This document shows, piece after piece, positions 1-5,031 of a stretch of 6,781 nucleotides of DNA. The position numbers were made by a program, and so were the translations under genes. Below the pieces are notes generated by a model, which saw nothing but the letters and a program-made list of their open reading frames with translations, was not told the DNA's origin and made no database searches. The stretch comes from Planctomycetota bacterium (GTDB lineage Bacteria > Planctomycetota > MHYJ01 > JACQXL01), in the NCBI GenBank assembly GCA_016208805.1, contig JACQXL010000193.1, positions 1 through 6,781 on the forward strand, written 5' to 3'. How positions within the stretch are numbered: position 1 is the stretch's first letter; the number at the start of each line of letters is the position of its first letter.

Positions 1-71
1 GACGAAGAATCTCGTCCCAAACCCTCATAAAATGCAGATTCTTCACTCCGCTACGCTCCGTTCAGAATGAC
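1..71. repeat. Inverted pair of dispersed repeat, left edge
   Basis: Nine-base arms GAAGAATCT (4-12) and AGATTCTTC (36-44) face each other across 23 bases. The right-hand copy (37-71) continues to GAATGAC and looks like a variant of the GATTGCTTCG...CGCAATGAC repeat found four more times in the window. The left-hand copy is cut by the window edge. I recognise this type as a common unnamed intergenic repeat in environmental bacterial genomes; that is recollection, not a search result. No gene is supported here. Confidence 0.6.
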
Positions 72-98
72 AGAGGGGGCATTTCGCAAGAGTTCAGT
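66..98 (+). repeat. 33-bp repeat, uninterrupted copy
   Basis: These 33 bases recur exactly, in inverse orientation, at 464-529. There they are split after 15 bases (plus-strand reading) by a 33-bp palindrome. The present copy is the uninterrupted version: AATGACAGAGGGGGCATT (66-83) joined directly to TCGCAAGAGTTCAGT (84-98). A third, partial copy of the right part lies at 626-643, beside the end of lnt. The pair 66-98 / 464-529 encloses the hairpin at 129-210 and the 21-bp array. Confidence 0.8.
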
Positions 99-128
99 TA
101 AACGGTTGTTAGAGTTAAATAAATTATA

Positions 129-210
129 GATTGCTTCGTCGCCCCTTGAAAGGGACTCCTCGCAATGACTGTTCCCGATAGCCATCGGGACGAGCGTCAG
201 CGAAGCAATC
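129..210. repeat. Palindromic repeat element with internal hairpins
   Basis: Outer arms GATTGCTTCG (129-138) and CGAAGCAATC (201-210) are perfect inverted copies. Inside are a compact hairpin TCCCGAT-AGCC-ATCGGGA (173-190, seven base pairs and a four-base loop) and a smaller one CCCT-TGAA-AGGG (143-154, counted from the first paired C). The left half is a full copy of the GATTGCTTCG...CGCAATGAC repeat (129-169). There is no T-run, so it does not look like an intrinsic terminator. It lies directly before the 21-bp array. Confidence 0.65.
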
Positions 211-226
211 TCTATCAGTATTCTTT

Positions 227-436
227 ATACTGCCTTCCGTATCTTTTATACGGACATCCGTATATTTAATACTGACTGCTGTATATTTTACGCAGACATC
301 TGTATGTTTAATACGGATTACCGTATCATCTATACTACTATCCTTATTTTTAATACGGACATCCGTGTTTTTAATACTGCTATCCGTATCTTTTATGCGG
401 ACGTCAGTATTTACTATACTGCCATCTTTATAACTG
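227..436. repeat. Tandem array of ten 21-bp palindromic units
   Basis: Ten consecutive units, with no length variation, start at 227, 248, 269, 290, 311, 332, 353, 374, 395 and 416. Each is a 16-bp core followed by a five-base AT-rich linker such as CTTTT or ATTTA. The consensus core ATACGGACATCCGTAT is a 7+2+7 palindrome. The unit at 248 is perfect; those at 311 and 353 match at six of seven positions; the unit at 332 is the most decayed. Cores of two kinds, GGA-type and TGC-type left arms, mostly alternate, suggesting growth by a 42-bp dimer. A degenerate half unit precedes the array (about 213-226). The 21-bp period is two DNA helical turns, so all palindromes would face one side. Roles could be protein-binding sites (iteron or operator-like) or selfish repeat expansion. 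Both strands are open through the array only because 21 is a multiple of three. Confidence 0.85.
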
Positions 437-463
437 TCAAGCATTTCTTGATTAGATTTAATG

Positions 464-529
464 ACTGAACTCTTGCGACCTGTCTGCCGTGCCGGGCACG
501 GCACAGGCAGGAATGCCCCCTCTGTCATT
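464..529 (-). repeat. 33-bp repeat, copy interrupted by palindrome
   Basis: This is the inverse copy of 66-98. Plus-strand 464-478 and 512-529 together reproduce all 33 bases of that copy, with a 33-bp block (479-511) placed exactly between them. Joining the two halves regenerates the uninterrupted sequence with no base lost or duplicated. With 66-98 it forms inverted ends around a roughly 365-bp interior that holds the 129-210 hairpin and the 21-bp array. Confidence 0.8.
479..511. repeat. 33-bp palindromic insertion (REP-like)
   Basis: This is a near-perfect hairpin. Positions 479-486 pair with 504-511 (seven Watson-Crick pairs and one G-T), and CCGTGCC (487-493) pairs perfectly with GGCACGG (495-501). 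There is a one-base loop centre (494) and a two-base bulge (502-503). It sits inside a dispersed repeat whose empty form is also in the window (66-98), so it behaves like a small mobile palindrome that left no target duplication. Size and structure resemble REP or BIME units; no transposase is nearby. A transcriptional role is not excluded, but there is no T-run. Confidence 0.75.
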
Positions 530-603
530 GCGAGCGACCGTAGGGAGCGAAGCAATCTCATAAATTTGAGATTGCTTCGGTCGTTTCACTCCCTCGCAAT
601 GAC
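524..603. repeat. 80-bp inverted repeat pair downstream of lnt
   Basis: Two 37-base copies of the GATTGCTTCG...CGCAATGAC repeat face each other (524-560 and 567-603) with a six-base centre. The outer 11 bases (GTCATTGCGAG / CTCGCAATGAC) and inner 12 bases (GAAGCAATCTCA / TGAGATTGCTTC) pair perfectly, and about 14 central bases do not. A transcript leaving lnt on the minus strand would fold here into a long hairpin that could protect or end the message. No run of U follows, so I do not call a rho-independent terminator. Confidence 0.7.
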
Positions 604-625
604 ACCTTTTGGGTGGTTTATTTCC

Positions 626-643
626 CATTTCGCAAGAGTTCAG
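626..643 (+). repeat. Partial third copy of the 33-bp repeat
   Basis: CATTTCGCAAGAGTTCAG matches the right part of the copy at 66-98 (80-97). Similarity ends five bases before the stop codon of lnt (649-651). The left part of the repeat is not recognisable, so this is a fragment or the edge of a diverged copy. Its position suggests it marks the break that shortened lnt. Confidence 0.65.
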
Positions 644-648
644 CAGTG

Positions 649-2052
649 TTAGTAGGCCACTTCCTTGGAGATGCCGCGTTTATCCTTAAGTATGTTGAGC
701 CGTCCGGTCGGGGATATTACGGCCGAGATGCCGGTATTGGTCGCCCGAACGAATGCGCGCTTGGTCTCCACGGCCCGGAATGCCGAAATAGCCAGTATCT
801 GCTCCAGTTCTGAACTGTCCTTGAACCAGCCGTCATTAGAGACATTGACGATGAAATCGGCGCCGTTCCTGACAAAGGCGCGGCTCAGTTCCGGGAAGAT
901 GCTTTCATAGCAAATCAGCACGCCAAAGCGGTGATTTCCCAGCGTGAACGGTTCAAAATTAGCGCCCGGCACTATCTCCGCGGCATAAGGCAGTCGGGTG
1001 AATGACAGGATGATATCCTCAATCCAGGGGAAGATGTTGCGTAACGGGATATACTCGCCCATCGGCACCAGATGGGCCTTGTCATAACGGCCGAGTATCT
1101 GTCCGGTTGGCCCGATATAATATGCGCTGTTGGCGGTATTGAGCGGAATATCAGCATCTGGTTTATTGAATGTGGCGCTGACCGCGCCAATCAGCATCGG
1201 GGTGCGGCAGGCCGCGGCCGTGCCGGTCAGCAATTCCATACTGACCGGATAGTCCGTCCGGATATAATACGGGAACATCGTCTCGGCCCAGATAATCATA
1301 TCGGTTTTATTAGAGTTATTCTTGATAAGGTCGGCAGTTAAGTCTATGTGTTTCCGGTAAATTTCATACGGGTCATTCGGGTTAATCTTGAGACTTTGTT
1401 CTATGTTGCCCTGGACGATGCCGATGCTGGGACCGTCAGTTGTCTGAACTGACCCCAGCCGGATGTAACCGTAACCACAGATTACACAGATTACACCGAT
1501 TGAACTGATTAATAATATCTTGTAACGCCGTTTCAGAATGATGGCCGTAATGGTCAGGTTGATAAATAGCACGAGAAACGATAGTCCATATACGCCGGTG
1601 ATATCTGTTATCTGAATCAGGGTCAGCCATTTATACTGGCTATGCCCGGCGAAGAACCAGGGGAAGCCGGTGAACAGGAACGAGCGGACGTATTCCAGCA
1701 CCACCCAGAGCATCGGCAGGAGTATCAACGCCGGGCGCAGACGGAAGGCGTAACGGATGATGACCGCAAATACCAGCCAGTAAAAGGCGAGGATAAAGGC
1801 AATCACGAATATGCCTAAGTAACTGACGTGCCGTATCCAGAAGGCGCCGATGATGAAGAACAGGAATCCGGCCAGGAAGGTGTGCAGAAACGATAGGCGC
1901 ACTTTGTCCTGACGGCTGGCCAGGTCAATTACATATATAAACAACGGCACATAGGCGACCCAGGCCAGGAATCCCAAATCCGCCGGTGGGTAGGAGAGGT
2001 ATATCAGAAGAGCAGAAAGATAAGGTAGTATATGGCGTATGTCTAATTTCAT
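649..2052 (-). CDS. lnt: Apolipoprotein N-acyltransferase, C-terminally short
   Basis: Lnt transfers an acyl chain from phospholipid to the amino group of the lipid-modified cysteine of diacyl lipoproteins, the last step of lipoprotein maturation at the inner membrane. Residues 1-200 hold several hydrophobic segments (about 7-45, 57-100, 107-127, 151-173, 180-197). Residues 208-467 are the nitrilase-like domain. The Glu-Lys-Cys triad is visible: E257 in IIWAETMFP, K325 in GRYDKAHLVPMGEYIP, C381 in GVLICYESIFPE. E333, Y382 and E383, matching other important E. coli residues, are also present. The protein is 467 residues; only 86 follow the catalytic cysteine, against about 125 in the 512-residue E. 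coli enzyme. The end of the nitrilase fold and the last membrane helix are therefore missing, and the stop lies beside a repeat copy. It is last in the minus-strand block, 141 bases after moeA. No Shine-Dalgarno site is evident before the ATG. It may be functional or a recently damaged gene. Confidence 0.93.
   Translation of the reverse strand: MKLDIRHILPYLSALLIYLSYPPADLGFLAWVAYVPLFIYVIDLASRQDKVRLSFLHTFLAGFLFFIIGAFWIRHVSYLGIFVIAFILAFYWLVFAVIIRYAFRLRPALILLPMLWVVLEYVRSFLFTGFPWFFAGHSQYKWLTLIQITDITGVYGLSFLVLFINLTITAIILKRRYKILLISSIGVICVICGYGYIRLGSVQTTDGPSIGIVQGNIEQSLKINPNDPYEIYRKHIDLTADLIKNNSNKTDMIIWAETMFPYYIRTDYPVSMELLTGTAAACRTPMLIGAVSATFNKPDADIPLNTANSAYYIGPTGQILGRYDKAHLVPMGEYIPLRNIFPWIEDIILSFTRLPYAAEIVPGANFEPFTLGNHRFGVLICYESIFPELSRAFVRNGADFIVNVSNDGWFKDSSELEQILAISAFRAVETKRAFVRATNTGISAVISPTGRLNILKDKRGISKEVAY
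1475..1510. repeat. Dispersed CACAGATTACACAGATTAC repeat inside lnt
   Basis: The plus strand reads CCACAGATTACACAGATTAC followed by ACCGATTGAACTGATT. This is a low-complexity dispersed motif I recognise from intergenic regions of many environmental genomes. Here it lies inside lnt and is read in frame as about residues 182-193, giving the hydrophobic run IGVICVIC just before the nitrilase domain. A shorter related stretch, GCAGATTACACTGATT, occurs at 4872-4887 near the start of the response-regulator gene. Identity as a mobile repeat is recollection and needs a genome comparison. Confidence 0.5.
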
Positions 2053-2079
2053 TAGGTTGCTACCGGACTACAGAGAGTC

Positions 2080-2195
2080 AATGACTAATGACGAAACCCG
2101 AATGACGAATGAATTTTTAAATGACTTAATGACTAATTTTCGTCATTTATGCATTGGGGCATTCTTTCGTCATTAGGATTTAGGCATTAGTCATT
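2080..2195. repeat. 116-bp inverted-repeat element between moeA and lnt
   Basis: Arms of 28 bases (2080-2107 and 2168-2195) are inverted copies sharing AATGACTAATG at the outer end and ATGACG at the inner end, with a diverged middle. The interior repeats the words AATGAC and CGTCATT several times. The right arm ends inside the stop codon of moeA (2194-2196), so the element fills nearly all of the 141-base gap. It resembles a non-coding MITE-like or palindromic intergenic repeat. It may weaken or separate lnt expression from moeA, but no intrinsic terminator is present. Confidence 0.65.
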
Positions 2196-3387
2196 ATTTA
2201 ATCAGCATACATTCAACCATCTCGCCTTGCGGGATGGTCGTATTGGGCGGTACGATAATGAAACAATTGGCATCTTTGAGCGATACCAGGTCAGCCGAGC
2301 CGTGGCCGGCAATCGGTCGGACCGTCAACCCTGTTTCGGTCTGTTCCAGCCAGCCGGTGAGGTATTGTTGGCGTTCGTATGGTTTATTGATGGATTCGCT
2401 GATTCCGGCTTTGATAATCGGCCGTTTGGCCGCCGGGCAATTGGTGAATCCGACCAGTGCGGCCCGGATAAATACCTCAGTAATCACAAAGGTGGCTAAC
2501 GGGTTGCCGGGCAGTCCGAAGATCAGGCAATGTTTATTTATTCCGAATGTGAACGGTTTGCCCGGCTTGATGGCGACTTTGTTAAAGATAATCTCCACGC
2601 CGGCCTTTTTAAGGGTGTCTTCAACGATATCATAATCGCCCACCGAGACGCCGCCGGTCAGGACAAGAAAGTCGTATTGCAATCCCTCGTTGACCTTGGC
2701 GGCTAATTTAGCCGGTTCGTCTTTGACCACGCCGAGTGAATGAGCATTGATGCCCATCTCGGCGAACTGGGCCATCAGCGAGTAGGTGTTGCTGTTGCGG
2801 ATTTGGGCGGGCTGTGGTTTGGCCGTGATATCAACCAGTTCAGCACCGGTGGTCAGCACGGCCACGCGCGGATTCTGATAGACCGATATTTGGTGTTTGC
2901 CCACCGCGGCCAGCAGGCCTATTGCCGAGGCCGTGATTCTGGTGCCGGCGTTGATGACCTGCTGGCCGTCCTTGAGGTCTTCGGCTTTGTATGAGATATT
3001 CTCGCCGGTCCGGACGCCCTTGAGGCATTTGATGATGTTGTTGGTCAGCGGCTCGGTATTTTCTTTCATTATCACGGCATCGGCGCCGGACGGCACGACT
3101 GCGCCGGTCATTATCTTGATGGCCTTACCGGGTTTCAACTCGTAGTTGGCCTGCTGTCCGGCCGCAATCATGCCGATGACTTCAAGTTCCACCGGCGCTC
3201 GCTTGAGGTCTTCCGAGCGCACCGCATAGCCGTCCATCGCGGACTTGTCAAAGGGCGGCAGGTCTATATCGGAAAAGACATCCTCGGCGCAAACCCGCCC
3301 CAGCGCCGCAGATAATTCCGCCGTCTCTATCCGGCTGGGCGGCAGGCGATTGAGTATTTCGCTTAATGCCTGTTCTCCCGTAATCAT
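2194..3387 (-). CDS. moeA: Molybdopterin molybdenumtransferase MoeA
   Basis: MoeA inserts molybdate into adenylylated molybdopterin (made by MogA), giving molybdenum cofactor in the cytoplasm. All hallmark blocks are present in order: PPFDKSAMDGYAV (44-56, with the conserved Asp at 52), TGAVVPSGADAVI (94-106), VLTTGAEL (177-184) opening the MoCF-binding domain, LTGGVSVGDYD (243-253, with Asp251) and GLPGNPLATF (291-300). Residues from about 325 form the C-terminal beta domain. At 397 residues it is close to the 411 of E. coli MoeA, so it is complete. The ATG at 3387 puts the usual amino end (ITGEQALSEIL) in place; no Shine-Dalgarno site is seen. It starts 33 bases after the response-regulator stop codon and is probably co-transcribed with it. 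No other cofactor genes are in the window. Its presence implies molybdo- or tungsto-enzymes elsewhere in the genome. Confidence 0.96.
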   Translation of the reverse strand: MITGEQALSEILNRLPPSRIETAELSAALGRVCAEDVFSDIDLPPFDKSAMDGYAVRSEDLKRAPVELEVIGMIAAGQQANYELKPGKAIKIMTGAVVPSGADAVIMKENTEPLTNNIIKCLKGVRTGENISYKAEDLKDGQQVINAGTRITASAIGLLAAVGKHQISVYQNPRVAVLTTGAELVDITAKPQPAQIRNSNTYSLMAQFAEMGINAHSLGVVKDEPAKLAAKVNEGLQYDFLVLTGGVSVGDYDIVEDTLKKAGVEIIFNKVAIKPGKPFTFGINKHCLIFGLPGNPLATFVITEVFIRAALVGFTNCPAAKRPIIKAGISESINKPYERQQYLTGWLEQTETGLTVRPIAGHGSADLVSLKDANCFIIVPPNTTIPQGEMVECMLIK

Positions 3388-3420
3388 TTGTGTTATTCGT
3401 CTATGAAAGCGGTTCGTGCT

Positions 3421-4920
3421 TTAAATCTTGATATTGTATTTCTTCACCTTATGCCTGAGCGACCTGAAGGTGATGCCGAGCATTTTGGCCGCTTCGGTCA
3501 TATTGCCCTGTGCCGACCGGATGGCCTTAAGGATATAGATTTTTTCTATATGCTCCATCTTTTTGTCAAGGTTGGCCGTGCCCTGTAGCAAATCGCCGTC
3601 GGTGCCGGAGGACTCAACGGCCAGCGGCTCCAGCCGGAGGTTGAGGTCTTCTACGTGGATGGCGTTGCCCTGGCAGAGCGCCACGGCCCGCTGGACCGTA
3701 TTTTCCAACTCGCGGACATTGCCGGGCCAGTGATACGTCAACAGCGCTTCCATTGCGTCCGGCGTGAATTCACTGACTTCTTTCTTCATCATCTTGTTGT
3801 ATTTGGACAGGAAATGGCCGGCCAATAGCGGAATATCGTCCTTGCGGTCGCTCAACGGCGGCAGTTGGATGCTAATTACATTCAGCCGGTAAAAGAGGTC
3901 CTCACGAAACAGGCCCTTTTTGACCTGTTCATCAAGGTTGGTATTGGTGGCGGTGATGAAGCGGACATCCACCTTTTTATTCTCGGTTGCGCCGACCGGC
4001 TTGAAGTCCTTGGTTTCTATGACGCGCAGGAGTTTGACCTGGAGTTGGGGCGAGAGTTCGCTGACCTCGTCCAGGAAGAATGTGCCTTTATTGGCCACTT
4101 CTATCAGGCCTTTTTTATCGTAATAGGCATTGGTGAACGAGCCCTTGACGTGGCCGAAGAGTTCGCTTTCCAGGAGCGTCTCGGTGAATGCGCCGCAGTT
4201 GACCGTGATGAACGGTTCATACAGCCGCGAGGACTGGTAATGGAGTGTCCGGGCGACCAGTTCCTTGCCCGTGCCGCTTTCGCCTTGTATCAGTACGGTG
4301 CTGTCGGTCTGGGCCACCCGGCGTATCAACTCGTAGATGGACTTCATCTGCGGCGTGGAGCCGATAATCATTCTTAAGGGCAGGCCAATCTGGTATTTGT
4401 CCGGGTTTTCTTTGTTGGCGAACGAGTTAATAATTTGCCGGAACTGGATGGCTCTTTTGACGGTCGGTTTGATTTCGGTTTCGTTATCAAACGGCTTCTT
4501 GATGTAGTCGTACGCCCCCAGTCGCATCGCTTCCACGGCTACATCATAGGTTGAGAAGGCCGTAATCACGATGCTCAGTGTGGAAGGGTCCAACTCCTTG
4601 AATTTCTTTAACAGCGCCAGACCGTCCATATCCGGCATCCGGACATCCTGAATCACCAGGTCAAAAGGGTCATGGGCTAAAGCGGTCTGGAAGAGCAGAA
4701 GTCCATGTTTGCTTTCGGTTGAGGTGGTGACTTCGTAGCCCTCTTTCTTGAGAATAATTGAAAGCAGTTCGCAGATGCTTACCTCGTCGTCTATGATAAG
4801 TATTTTGCCGGTTTCGGTCTTGGCGTGGCCGGGCTGGCCACTGGCTGTTTTTGGTTCGGTTGACATAAGCGGCAGATTACACTGATTCCTCGGATGTGTC
4901 AATAAAAACTCATTTCGCAT
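3421..4920 (-). CDS. Sigma-54-dependent response regulator, NtrC/PilR type
   Basis: This is a two-component DNA-binding activator. The receiver domain (about 38-160) has acidic residues D44-D45, phospho-acceptor D92 in QDVRMPD, T120 and K142. The AAA+ domain (about 183-425) has Walker A GESGTGKE (213-220), Walker B FFLDE (281-285), and the arginine-bearing FREDLFYRLNVI (338-349). A Fis-type helix-turn-helix ends the protein (about 472-497, NMTEAAKMLGITFRSLRHKV). The loop contacting sigma-54 is GSFTNA (260-265) rather than GAFTGA. Length, 499 residues, is normal. The start is uncertain: the first 18 residues (from 4920) overlap repeat-like DNA and a possible promoter, and the Met at residue 19 (codon 4864-4866) precedes the linker before the receiver equally well. 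Neither start has a clear ribosome-binding site. No histidine kinase is adjacent, so signal and targets are unknown. It leads the minus-strand block. Confidence 0.93.
   Translation of the reverse strand: MRNEFLLTHPRNQCNLPLMSTEPKTASGQPGHAKTETGKILIIDDEVSICELLSIILKKEGYEVTTSTESKHGLLLFQTALAHDPFDLVIQDVRMPDMDGLALLKKFKELDPSTLSIVITAFSTYDVAVEAMRLGAYDYIKKPFDNETEIKPTVKRAIQFRQIINSFANKENPDKYQIGLPLRMIIGSTPQMKSIYELIRRVAQTDSTVLIQGESGTGKELVARTLHYQSSRLYEPFITVNCGAFTETLLESELFGHVKGSFTNAYYDKKGLIEVANKGTFFLDEVSELSPQLQVKLLRVIETKDFKPVGATENKKVDVRFITATNTNLDEQVKKGLFREDLFYRLNVISIQLPPLSDRKDDIPLLAGHFLSKYNKMMKKEVSEFTPDAMEALLTYHWPGNVRELENTVQRAVALCQGNAIHVEDLNLRLEPLAVESSGTDGDLLQGTANLDKKMEHIEKIYILKAIRSAQGNMTEAAKMLGITFRSLRHKVKKYNIKI
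4874..4902 (-). promoter_or_regulatory. Possible sigma-70 promoter for response regulator
   Basis: On the minus strand a perfect TTGACA (4902-4897) is followed after 17 bases by TAATCT (4879-4874), a poor -10 (three of six). A better hexamer, TGTAAT (4881-4876), has only a 15-base spacer. It would start transcription within a few bases of the ATG at 4866, which would mean a leaderless or nearly leaderless message. It lies inside the longer reading of the gene (start 4920), so both cannot be right. Confidence 0.3.
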
Positions 4921-4952
4921 CAGGATAATCCCGGAAATATCTGATTATCTTG
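4921..4952. promoter_or_regulatory. Operator-like inverted repeat overlapping liv promoter
   Basis: CAGGATAATC (4921-4930) and GATTATCTTG (4943-4952) are inverted copies with one mismatch in ten, separated by 12 bases. The right arm runs into the -35 element TTGACA (4950-4955). That placement fits a dimeric regulator acting on the divergent genes. Which protein would bind is unknown; the adjacent response regulator is one candidate by proximity only. Confidence 0.45.
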
Positions 4953-4978
4953 ACAGCGGCAGGGCAGGCAAATATACT
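4950..4978 (+). promoter_or_regulatory. Strong sigma-70-type promoter of liv operon
   Basis: A perfect -35 TTGACA (4950-4955), a 17-base spacer and a five-of-six -10 TATACT (4973-4978) stand 53 bases before the start codon of the binding-protein gene. Transcription would begin near 4985, giving a leader of roughly 45 bases that contains the ribosome-binding site. The match is the best housekeeping promoter I see in the window. Confidence 0.75.
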
Positions 4979-5019
4979 TCTGGAACGATAGCAACTGATA
5001 TTTAACAAACTACAAACTG

Positions 5020-5026
5020 AAGGAGG
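5020..5026 (+). promoter_or_regulatory. Consensus ribosome-binding site of livK
   Basis: AAGGAGG lies five bases before the ATG at 5032 and fixes that start. The other four genes in the window have no comparable site, so this one stands out as built for strong translation. Confidence 0.9.
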
Positions 5027-5031
5027 GAGTT

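Noticed and set aside
227..436. CRISPR array.
   Set aside because: Units are tandem with only five-base AT-rich linkers and there are no unique spacers or cas genes.
124..561. Minus-strand 145-codon frame with a seven-residue repeat (TDVRIKN / TDSSIKD).
   Set aside because: Both ends are translations of the dispersed repeats. The seven-residue period follows from the 21-bp array, the plus strand is open through the array too, and no ribosome-binding site precedes the outer or inner (444) ATG. A small repeat protein is possible but unsupported.
524..603. Rho-independent terminator after lnt.
   Set aside because: The hairpin is long and interrupted by an unpaired middle, and no U-run follows in the minus-strand direction.
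3865..4377. Plus-strand 170-codon open frame opposite the response regulator.
   Set aside because: It lies wholly antisense to a strongly conserved AAA+ domain, and its translation shows no recognisable family.
4981..4992. Sigma-54 promoter (GG...GC) before livK.
   Set aside because: The GG and GC doublets are seven bases apart rather than ten, and the flanking bases do not match TGGCAC/TTGCA.
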